The notes under the pieces were generated by a model. It searched no databases, had not been told where the DNA came from, and worked only from the letters and a program-made list of their open reading frames with translations. Below, in pieces: positions 55,346-64,000 of a stretch of DNA of 64,000 bases (position 1 is the stretch's first letter; each line of letters starts with the position of its first letter). The position numbers were made by a program, and so were the translations under genes. Source of the DNA: Lunularia cruciata (lineage: Eukaryota > Streptophyta > Marchantiopsida > Lunulariales > Lunulariaceae); NCBI GenBank assembly GCA_948567375.1, contig OX419756.1, forward strand, positions 15,815,001 through 15,879,000, given 5' to 3'.

Positions 55346-56204
55346 ATCCCTTTGGAATTTCCTACAGTCTAGGGATGTACCAATTCTGTTTGAACTAGAC
55401 TGAACATCAAATGAGGAAGATCTATGGTTGTCTCCACTATCCATATTGAAATGGAAGTCCACATAGATATTTTTTGATATAATATATAAACACGAATGTA
55501 AATGATATGTTTTTGAAATAATATTTATGTGTTGCTTAAATTATATTTTTGTTGAAAGTATCCCTATGTTGCTTTATTTACATGTATTTAAATATGTACA
55601 TTTATATTGAAATACTGTGTAAAAGATATAGACATGATTTGAAGATTATTTCACTATTTATGATTTACTTTAAGCAATGTGTGTACTTCCTGTTCTATAT
55701 ATATAATTAATATTTATTGCTTTACATAAAGCACTAGTTGGTACAATATGTGCACTCCAATCAGTTTAAAGTTTTCTTATTGTCAAATAATATATAGGTT
55801 ATATGACTGATATAAAATATATGGTCATCACTTTGTATAAAGTAGCCGTGAATGTAATTTATGAGAAAATAATCACACTGCGTTCATATTTTAGCTGTTC
55901 CAAAATTATTGTAGTACATACACATCAGGTTTTTGTTCTATCTTTCATTGATATGTAGACACTATGATTTCATCCTTCTGATATCAGAAAATAGTAAGAC
56001 AAGTTTCTCAATATAATATTATTCAGGCTTAGTTTTATTTTTCTTTTTTCTTTTCATGTTACTTTTTATTTTCCATCCATGTACGGCTAGAGAAATGTTT
56101 TCCATCTTTTTGCTGTGGGCAAGAGCCCAACTAAGTCGAACCCATCATGATAATGTCAGCCGACGAGTAACATTACATCGTTACTTAACTAGCGCAAGCG
56201 GGAA

Positions 56205-56373
56205 TCAATAGCAAATGTAATCTGAGTCATCGGATAGCATGTACTGTGTAGAGCTGAATGAAGTCCAAGTTGATAGCACTAGTTCTTCCAGACAAGTGCG
56301 CGAGTTGACCTCATTTTCATCGAGAATTTTACTTTGCTTCTTACTACCAGTTCCGGCTGCATGGTCTCTGCTT
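56205..56373 (-). other. Possible terminal exon of a host gene
   Basis: On the minus strand, a polypyrimidine-rich acceptor-like sequence ending TTTGTTTACAG precedes an open frame: RDHAAGTGSKKQSKILDENE, then SRTCLEELVLSTWTSFSSTQ and SDDSDYICY-stop. It is less AT-rich than its surroundings and has a soluble, Ser/Glu-rich composition. I cannot name the protein, and no matching upstream exon is evident. Chance is a real alternative at this length. Confidence 0.25.
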
Positions 56374-57225
56374 CTGTAAACAAAATACAGCGACATCTGT
56401 ACGGCAGTTCAGATGTGGCTTCAATAGATATCATGCTGTTTATAACCTTACAAACGTCAAGATAGCATGATGTCTGTAGAAGTTACTTGTACCTTTGGGA
56501 AGTAGAAGTATGGCTGTACTGTAAACGGGTGTACAGAGATATGAGTTCGTTGTTGTTGTCGGTACTTGTTTCAAGTAGCAGAAGTTTGACTGACTACCCG
56601 TTCATCAATATGCAGAGACATCAGAAGACCAAGAGCTTTGTGGATGCTTGCACGTCTATGGGTCGTAGAGAATTTTCTAGCGAGGTTGAGATTATTACCT
56701 GCAAAGCTGGAATATATTATGGGGTTTCAACAGCCAAAGTTAAGGATGTTTAAGGGTAACGTAGAAATGCGTGTAGAGTTTGTGATCGTTTTATAAAAGA
56801 CTTATTTAAATTATGGAAATATTAAAAAAAATTTAGTGTTTACTTCGATAAATTTTATTTAAATTTAATGAATTTAGTTAATAGTTAAAATTTTATTCTA
56901 TAATTCACAAAATAAATTTACAGAAAAAAATTCATAAATAATTTACTGTTATAGGTAATCACCCCCACTATGTATAATCTTGTACCCCAAATCCAGCCGT
57001 AGACTGTCCATTGAAAATTTTACGGATGTTTATAGGAAGTCGAAAACCCCCAATTTGTCAATGTCCTGACTGGATGGATATGAGGGTTGAATCAGATCGA
57101 GGACCTGGTGGCAACGGATTGCGAATTGCAATAAGACTCAGTCTCCGACCTCTTTTCATACGCATTGTATTAAACAACGGGCTGTGAACATGGTCGAAAA
57201 CCCCAAGAAAGAGATTGACTCGTGC

Positions 57226-57235
57226 TTATAAATAA
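57226..57235 (+). promoter_or_regulatory. Possible TATA box of a host promoter
   Basis: TTATAAATAA follows about 270 bases of less AT-rich DNA (56960-57225) and is followed by pyrimidine-rich sequence and in-frame ATGs at 57238 and 57259. A short frame continues to 57416. A genuine promoter is possible, but there is no recognised product. Confidence 0.25.
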
Positions 57236-57960
57236 CATGGTCCACATCTGTCAGCATCATGTTTTCTCATCCGCAGTTCTACGATTCTTCAAAGCTTTGG
57301 TTGCCGTGGTGATCATGAGAGCCTACCACATGTATATAGGTTTGACTAATGACTTGCGCTCCCGTAGATCGAAACCTGTCAATTCTAGTTTCGTTGACCA
57401 CTTTTGGCTATGTTGATTTTCTGCACATATGATCCAAAAGACAGCTACATACATTACCAAAACGTAACTCCATGGTGTAACCCCACGTCCAAAATAAACA
57501 GAGGTAACATCGCTTTTTACATTTAGGAGATACTGTAAAGTTGGTACAAATCTCATGTAATACCATGTCAACACAATGCTGTTTTATCTTCTCTGGAGAG
57601 GGATTTGATAACGAGACTAACAAGAGTTGGTGGAGAGATTCTTCCACGACTAACAATGCAGGGTTATTCGCGACCAGCGAGAGTAAGGCAAGAAACAGTT
57701 GCGTGCAAGAGATATAGTCGAAATTTGACAATGTCTTCACTTACTTCTGCCATACGAAAGGAGAACACGGTTTGGGGTGCTTTTCAGAGTGCGTATATAT
57801 TTGAGCATCGATTCATAACACTCAAGTTAAACCCGATTGGACTCACCATATTATCTCAATATTTTGTCAACACCTCTGGTTTAATATGGATTAAACCGGG
57901 TATCATCGCCATAGTGTGTTGAGATAAATATTGTATTTCTATAATGAATAGAAATATAGT

Positions 57961-59999
57961 TTTTGGGGTTTTTTAATGATTGATTCTAGTTCGATATTCA
58001 TATAAAAAATATACCTATGATACCAATGCTAGTGTAATGGTAGAGTTTTTCATATGTTCATTGTCGACAAAATTTTATCCTATTTATACAATTTGTATAA
58101 TGATTCTCAACACTTGACCTATATTGAAAAGTCCACCAAAACATAGAAACAAATTGAAAAAGAAGTATTATATTCTAACTAGAAGTTGTACGATAGACTT
58201 GGCAAAAATAAGCCCTCTGCTCGGTAGGATACTATTCTCCAATACTCACCTATATACACTATATCCAAGATAAGTATAATACACTCTTTTCACTCTTATC
58301 CAAGATAACTTTAATACACTCTATAATAGACTTTTTTCCTCCTCTCATGCATCTGGTGCTTATGAATGGGTGAACACAAGGTGTTTTTGGCTATCTAACC
58401 TCCGCAAAGAAGTACCAGGCAGACAATAACATATCCAACTGTCCCCACCTAAATTTTGAGATAGAAGAATTGTCTTGATGACAACATTGTTAAGTACCTT
58501 TGTACCTACTCCCACTAGAACTTCAAAACTGCTATTTTAATATGATTTTTTACTATGGGACTTGATTGCTTGTAGAACCCAGCAGTATAAATTACACCAA
58601 ACCAACCATAGGTAGATATTAGCACGCAACAAGCACTGTTGAATGCAGCTACCACAAGAACCATTAAATTCTATCGCTACTCTATTTTGTACTAGCTAGA
58701 CCAAACTCACCAACGTAGTTCCTTTTCCTATACAAAAATTTAGCATTTAGACTTCTACCCTAAATAGAATATATGACAATCTGGCTTGTAACAAAGTGTG
58801 AGGCTTTCGATATACATTTAAGAGGATGATAATCAGGATGGTTTAACTTATTACTATATTTAGATATCACATAATTGACTAGAAAACTCATTACACACTT
58901 ATCTTGTCTAGAGTTAGAAATGAATTCTTTTTTTTCATAAATTGAAACTTCCTTGTGCAATCTCCAACCATAATGGACTCATCCTGGGAATTGATTTAAG
59001 ATCCACCAAGGTGTGGTATATTTCTTTAATCTAAATAGACAAAAAATTATAGAATATATAAATAATGAGATATGAAAAGCTTTTAAAAAATCAATTAGAA
59101 TCACCCTAAAAGCTAAAAAGAACATTGATTTCAATAGATCATAAAGTACACTCCCAAGCTAAACTCTTATAAAACCTTATCAATATGAATAAATTATGAT
59201 GATGAGTGAAATGAATACAATCTTGTAAGTTGACCACGGTTATTGCTTTGGAAATAGAGACCATGTCTTTGATACATTTGTTAAAGAATTTTCTTAGTGG
59301 TTTTGTGCATGCATTTCATTTATATTATGTTCATAAGGAATATCTATAATTGCCAAAGTATAGCTTGTGGAATGATGAAGTTCCTGAGTATTGGCAGTCC
59401 TCCATATTGAATACATTTTAGCTAATTATTATTATACCTACTCAAAGCAAGTGCATATACTCCTTAGTAAGTTGATATAGAATAACATCTATATTTTTTC
59501 CAACATGCATAGGCATTATCAAACCATAGAATGGAAGTAGAAAGAAACAAAATCCAATCAAGCGCAAGCTCAATAGAACTTTTCTTGCCTCACTTGTCCT
59601 CAAGTGTCCAATTTTGGTCCATTTTTCTATATTTTCCTATTTTGTGGGGGGAAGAGAATTATTAAAGAAATTATTATGTCTACATAAGAAATCACTCAAT
59701 GTGGTATTATTTAGCTTCATCCTTGTATACACCAAGGTACAAAGGGGTGGCCTTCAAGCTCTTTATTGCCATCAGTCTTCAACTTGGAAGAGTCTTCTTT
59801 GAGGAGGAATTTTTTCGTGCACACTTTGGAGTTTATACCTCTATGGTTACCTGTTCAAATGGAGTGATCATATCATGTTAGAAGCAGCTTCAGGAGGGTT
59901 ATCTATTTAGACAAAATCATAGCATTTGGAGGTCTGTAGCAAAAGTATGACCATATGAAGTACATTTGGACGTTGAGCCCACACCTCGTAACCTGTACT
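57961..59999. other. AT-rich region with nothing recognised
   Basis: No long frame, no similarity to the transposon families and no structured RNA visible. Short direct repeats such as 'taagataa.tttaatacactct' near 58264-58325 are present. Confidence 0.4.
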
Positions 60000-60190
60000 T
60001 TGTTTCTTGTTTTTAACCTCATACTTGTTTCTCATTTGTAACCTTGTACTACTTGTCTTGTACTCACACCTCATACTTGTCCTTGATCTTGACCTCATAC
60101 TATTTGTTTCTCATACCTAACCTTTTTACTTTGTTTCACATACTTTGTACCTTGTACTTTTTATTTCATATCTTGTACTAAATTGTCTTG
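60000..60190. repeat. Degenerate tandem of CTTGTACTT-like words
   Basis: Repeated words 'cctcatacttgt', 'ttgtactt', 'cttgtac' and 'tttctcata' follow one another at intervals of about 15-25 bases. This pyrimidine-rich array probably grew by slippage. It lies just outside or within the copia LTR. Confidence 0.6.
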
Positions 60191-60199
60191 TGTATGAGT

Positions 60200-60682
60200 C
60201 ATACCATCAACAACTTCATACAAAATGAGCAACATCCAACTTTGTCATAAACAACTAAGAGCCATTTTTTACATATGATAAGGTAGTTTTGTAATTGAAA
60301 TACATGCCATTTTGTATCTATACATATTTTGTACATAGTAATTAGGTTACATACAATAAAAAGATCTTGTATGTAAAAGATTGTGGAGAGAAATAGAGGA
60401 AAAATGGAAGATCTAAGTGAAAGATCACATTAGGACTCTTGAATATGCAAATCCACTCAATAATACACAAGTTAAGGATTCACCATGGCCTACACAAGAA
60501 GATACGTGGTTCACTCATTGAGGCTACATCCACGAGAGCACACAAAAATCCCATTTCTGATCATCCAAGTAATATGTCACCAAGAGCTCCTACTAGCCCC
60601 GCACATATAGTAGTCCAGCCCTAGACTAATTGTCACAATCAGACTAACTTGAGTTACTCCAGACTTGACTTAACTCCTAACA
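60200..60682 (-). repeat. 3' LTR of copia element (outer end not determined)
   Basis: The inner end is clear. On the minus strand a PPT ATGGGGGAGAT (60683-60693) is followed by TGTTAGGAGTTAAG at 60682, a standard copia LTR start. The left limit given here is approximate, because no second LTR in the window fixes the outer end. Confidence 0.45.
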
Positions 60683-61065
60683 ATCTCCCCCATAACTCAT
60701 GTCTTGGGGTCCTTAAGCTCTATAACCTATATGATTACTCTACGGGAAGTCCTAGAAGGAGACCTAATATAGGTCCCTTTGTAAACTAGAACTAAGTTGT
60801 AGCCTAGACAGGATAGAGTAAAATTATATATATATAAAGATAATATAGCTGCTAATCTACTCTACTTGTGTCCATATGCAACACCTGCAGTTTGATACAA
60901 TGTCTCAAAAAATTCCCAAAGATATCATTTTTGTAAAAGCATCAACATGATTGAGTTTACCATCAATCTTGACTAACTCAATCATATTATCAAACACAAC
61001 CTATCTGAGAAAATGATACCTGATGTCGATGTGCTTCACTCTACTGTCTATTACCTGATTCATAG

Positions 61066-62333
61066 CTAGATGTACAGCACTCTGGCTATCATAGTGTACA
61101 TCACAGTGTCATGAGTCAATCCCATTTCTGTGATAAGCCTGTCCAACCAGATAGCTTCCTTCACTGCTTTTGCTGCTGCTACATACTCAGCTTCTGAGTA
61201 TGTAGACTGAGCTATGAACTTCTGCAATGTAGATCTCCAACTTATGCATCTACCTCCAAGTGTGAACACATACCCAGTCTTAGATTTCCTCCCATCCAAA
61301 TCTTGTCCATAGTCAGCATCTATATAGCTAATAAGTGATTTTGCATTGTAAGATTTAGCATCAAACAAAGGGCCAAAATCCAATGTACCCTTGAGATATC
61401 TCAGGATCCACTTCACAGCTTCCCAATGTATCCTCCGTGGATTTGACATGTATCTGCTAGTCTTGCCCATAGCTAGAGCAATGTCAAGGCTAGTGCAAAT
61501 CATCAAAAACATGAGACTTCCCATTGCCTTGTTATAGGGGATCTTGGACATCAAACCTTTCTCCACGGCATCTGTTGGACAAAGAGCTGATGAAAGCTTG
61601 AAGTGATGAAAGAGTACTCACATACTTGCAATTCTCCATGTTAAATCTTGCAAGTACCTTTCTAGCATACTTCCCTTGGGTTATCCACAAATTTCCATCC
61701 TCCAATTTTTGTTGGATCTTCATCCCAAAATCCTCCTTGCTGTACCAAGATCTTTCATTCTAAATTCGGAACTCAAGAGAGCTTTGAGCTTACAACATCA
61801 TATCTGTCCCTAGTTGCAATAAGCATGTCATCCACATAGAGTACCAAAATAATGAAGCCAAAGACTTCATTACTGACCTTTTTCATGTATACAAAGGGAT
61901 CAAACACACTCTATTTAAATCCTTGTGACCTCATGAAATCATCAAACTGTTTGTTCCATTGTCTAGGGGCTTGCTTCAATCCATATAAGGATTTCAGCAA
62001 CCTACAAACCATATCCTCTTGGATTTTCTTCACAAAACCCATTGGCTGTCTCATGACAATCACCGCATCTAAATTGGCATAGCGGAAAGTAGTGACAACA
62101 TCCATTTGATCTAAGATAAGACCAAAGTAAGTCACAAGTACACACAATAAGAAAATAGTGGCATACTTAGTAATGGGAGAGTAGACCTCATTGTAATCCA
62201 CAACTCTTTCTTGTGTGAAGCCCTTGGCCACCAACCTAGCCTTGTAGATCTTCTTTTCTCTATCAGTGGGGTTATCTTTCAATTTGTAAACCCACTTACT
62301 GTCCACTAGTTGTTGATGTTTTGGAAGCTTCAC
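61066..62333 (-). pseudogene. Copia reverse transcriptase and RNase H
   Basis: RT: DSKWVYKLKDNPTDREKKIY, YKARLVAKGFTQERVVDYNE, LDQMDVVTTFRYANLD, VCRLLKSLYGLKQAPRQWNK, and the catalytic box YVDDMLIA at 61827-61838. RNase H (61566-61066): YSEAEYVAAAKAVKEAIWLD with the motif S-x-T-E/Y-S-E-A-E-Y. A stop after SQGFK (61909) and shifts near 61750 and 61570 break the frame. Copies the element RNA into DNA. Confidence 0.88.
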
Positions 62334-62619
62334 TAACTACCAAGTCTTGTTGTCAATCATTAATTGCAATGATTGCATCTCTCTCTGCATTACAGCATTC
62401 CACTTAAGCTTGTCCATCAAAGCTAGAGCCTCATTATATGAAGAAGGTTCCCCCTTCTTCCAAGATCAATGTCATACCATCATCATCATCAAGAGAGATA
62501 TTCTCATCTCCTAATTGTGTTGAATAAGCCCATTTGCCAAATCATTTAGGAGCACAAATAAAATTTCCAGATGTCCTCCTTGTTGAGGACTCTACTTGAT
62601 CTTCTTATGTTGACAGGTG

Positions 62620-63670
62620 TCAAGGTTCACCTATCTCCTCACGCCCTTGTAATTCCTCAATTTGGGAAACTTGCTCCTCTATGGGAGTACCTCCTTGTGA
62701 CTCATCATGAAAACCATCATAATTAATCTCCCCCTCAACAATATTTAGAGGAGATTTTCCCTTGTTAATATGAGAAGCCAAAGCTTTCTCCTCCTTGGTC
62801 GATGATCTAGACTCATTGAACGAAACATCTCTATTGACAATCAATTTGCAAGTGAGGGGATCCCACAACCTATAACCCTTCACACCACTCTGGTAGGCAA
62901 GAAAAATACATTTCTTGGAAGTAAGATCTAGCTTGGATCTATTGTCCTTGGGTTTGAGAGGATATGCACTACATCCAAAGACTACTAAATGACTGTATCT
63001 ACAGGCCATCCATGCTTCATCTCAAATGGTGTCATGTAATGAATGGCATTGGAAGGAGAAAGATCTACTAAGTAAGTTGCAGTGTTGATAGCTTCAGCTC
63101 AAAATACATATGATAAATGTGATTTGCTCAATATACTCCTCATCTGCTCCAATAATGTTTGATTGAGCCTCTCAGCAACACCATTCTATTGTGGAGTATA
63201 TATTATAGTGAGAAGGTGAGTTATCCCCTCTTGTTGACATTACACCTCAAATTCTCCAGAAGTGTATTCCCCACCACTATCTGATTGTAGAAATCTCACT
63301 TTCTTACCAGTCTGAGTCTCAACTTGGGTTTCCACTTCTTGAAAGTGACAAAGACCTCAGAATTTTGATGTAGGAAATGAATCCATACAAACCTCAAATA
63401 ATCATCGATGAAAGATACATAATATTGCTTTCCATAATGTGAGGGAGTAGGTGATGGGCCCCACACATCAGTATGTATATAGTTGAGAATTTCTTTGGAA
63501 CTATGAGTTCCAACGCCAAAAGCAGTTTTATGCTGCTTCCCTAGTACACAATGCTCACAAAATTCTAAACTACTAGACCATAGTGTAGAAATAATGCATT
63601 TCTTGCAAAGAATAGACATGCTCTTCTCACTAATGCGACCTAGCCTTGAATGCCACAAGTAGTCAATCAT
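62620..63670 (-). pseudogene. Copia GAG-pre-integrase and integrase
   Basis: The H2C2 finger is LWHSRLGRISEKSM ... FCEHCVLGKQ, with the second His changed to Arg. The core has HTDVWGPSPTPSHYGKQY, FIDDYLRFVW, then in a shifted frame S-D-S-G-G-E-Y and N-G-V-A-E-R-L-N. The C-terminus (63009-62620) reads HLVVFGCSAYPLKPKDNRSK and YRLWDPLTCKLIVNRDVSFN, followed by an acidic linker to RT. Stops lie between 63295 and 63010. Confidence 0.86.
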
Positions 63671-63778
63671 ATCATGAGATCTAGTAGCATAAGCTTCTCC
63701 ACAAATAGTGTTTCACTCTAGCACATAAAGATTCTTGTGCCTATTATCCTTCAAGATGACTTTTCTCTTAGCCATGAC

Positions 63779-64000
63779 TCAAAGTACACCATCAACTACT
63801 TCCCATTGATGACCATTTGTGTCTAACATGCCAAGAGATATCAAGTTCTTCCTCATGTCAAGGATATGTTTGACATTTGTCAATGTGCACACAAGACCAT
63901 CAAACATTTGAATCTTAACAGATCCAATGCCTACAATTTGACAAGGGTGATCATTCCCCATCAAAATTGAACCATTTGATATCGAGTAAGAACTAAAGAA
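63779..64000 (-). pseudogene. Copia protease C-terminal part
   Basis: GNDHPCQIVGIGSVKIQMFD and VKHILDMRKNLISLGMLDTN match the region after the D-S/T-G-A protease motif in Tnt1-like elements. The catalytic motif would lie just beyond the window edge. A stop at 63779 separates it from the GAG-pre-integrase frame. Confidence 0.78.

Larger units (their letters stand above)
53600..55440. repeat. Repeat G, copy 2, with solo LTR insertion
   Basis: Blocks match 3765-5320 in the same order. It is interrupted at 54073 by a family B-like solo LTR, and near its end has a 192-bp tandem duplication. It carries no conserved reading frame. Confidence 0.6.
55441..57960. other. AT-rich low-repeat region with weak host-gene signals
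   Basis: No similarity to the families in this window. 55441-56090 is strongly AT-rich. 56100-56760 and 56960-57930 are less AT-rich, with short frames on both strands. Two weak signals are listed separately (56205-56373 minus; 57226-57235 plus). No multi-exon gene can be assembled with confidence. Confidence 0.4.
60683..64000 (-). mobile_element. Ty1/copia element, 5' part outside window
   Basis: Minus-strand order is protease end, GAG-pre-integrase, integrase, RT, RNase H, PPT, LTR. This order (integrase before RT) defines Ty1/copia. Sequence is similar to Tork/Tnt1-type elements (M-G-N-D-H-P-C, L-G-x-I-S-E-K). Gag and the 5' LTR lie beyond 64000. Stops and shifts are scattered. Confidence 0.88.

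Noticed and set aside
57222-57416. 64-codon frame as a protein gene
   Set aside because: Its beginning overlaps the TATA-like box, there is no domain, and the length is within chance.
60000-60190. Array as CRISPR-like repeats
   Set aside because: Units are degenerate, without constant repeats or unique spacers, and the genome is eukaryotic.

Overview
This is nuclear DNA of a land plant with a large, transposon-rich genome. The evidence is Ty3/gypsy chromoviruses with chromodomains, a Ty1/copia element of Tork/Tnt1-like sequence, primer-binding sites matching plant initiator-Met and Asp tRNAs, AT-rich composition and deep nesting. A gymnosperm, fern or other early-diverging lineage is possible, but the sequence does not settle it. 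I found no intact host protein gene, rRNA, tRNA or CRISPR array. Nearly all coding sequence belongs to decayed LTR retrotransposons. I use working names for the families.

Family A is a Ty3/gypsy-type element (gag with two CCHC knuckles, tRNA-Asp-like primer site). Its LTR is very long, about 3.76 kb in the complete long form and about 1.85-1.9 kb in a short form. The LTR carries an ORF of about 810 codons: an N-terminal globular part, an acidic linker and a long coiled coil. Family B is a chromovirus with LTRs of about 0.74 kb, a tRNA-iMet primer site, an extra pre-gag reading frame, gag and pol in different frames, and a C-terminal chromodomain. Family C has LTRs of about 0.69 kb and a degenerate tRNA-Asp-like primer site. 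Family D has LTRs of about 0.45 kb and a chromodomain. Family E has an integrase that ends in a well-formed PHD finger. Family F is Ty1/copia. Repeat G is an unidentified dispersed repeat.

Layout: 1-3469 family A LTR (+); 3765-5320 repeat G; 5321-11661 element D1 (+), hit twice by family A LTRs; 11672-16796 element D2 (+), split inside reverse transcriptase by a family A solo LTR (14305-16770); 16845-18965 B3 5' end (-); 18966-20068 family A LTR fragment (-); 20069-20164 D LTR fragment; 20165-21666 family E pol (-); 21667-26981 family C element (+); 26982-27673 inverted family C LTR; 27674-40901 element B1 (-), holding the nearly complete B2 (29295-35907, -) and a short family A LTR (38210-40100, -); 40902-46628 5' half of a family A element (-); 46629 to about 49300 family E pol with PHD finger (+); 49626-50320 family C LTR (+); 50321-53599 unassigned; 53600-55440 repeat G copy 2 with a family B solo LTR; 55441-60000 AT-rich, low-repeat DNA where the only hints of host exons or promoters occur; 60200-64000 copia element (-) running off the right edge.

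Relative order of events: E(+) was hit by A-long; A-long was hit inside its gag by B1; B1 was then hit by B2 and by A-short. Family A therefore moved both before and after B1. Target-site duplications and continuous reading frames across insertion points support most of these steps. Premature stops are mainly C-to-T or G-to-A changes at arginine, glutamine and tryptophan codons, as expected for decay of methylated DNA.
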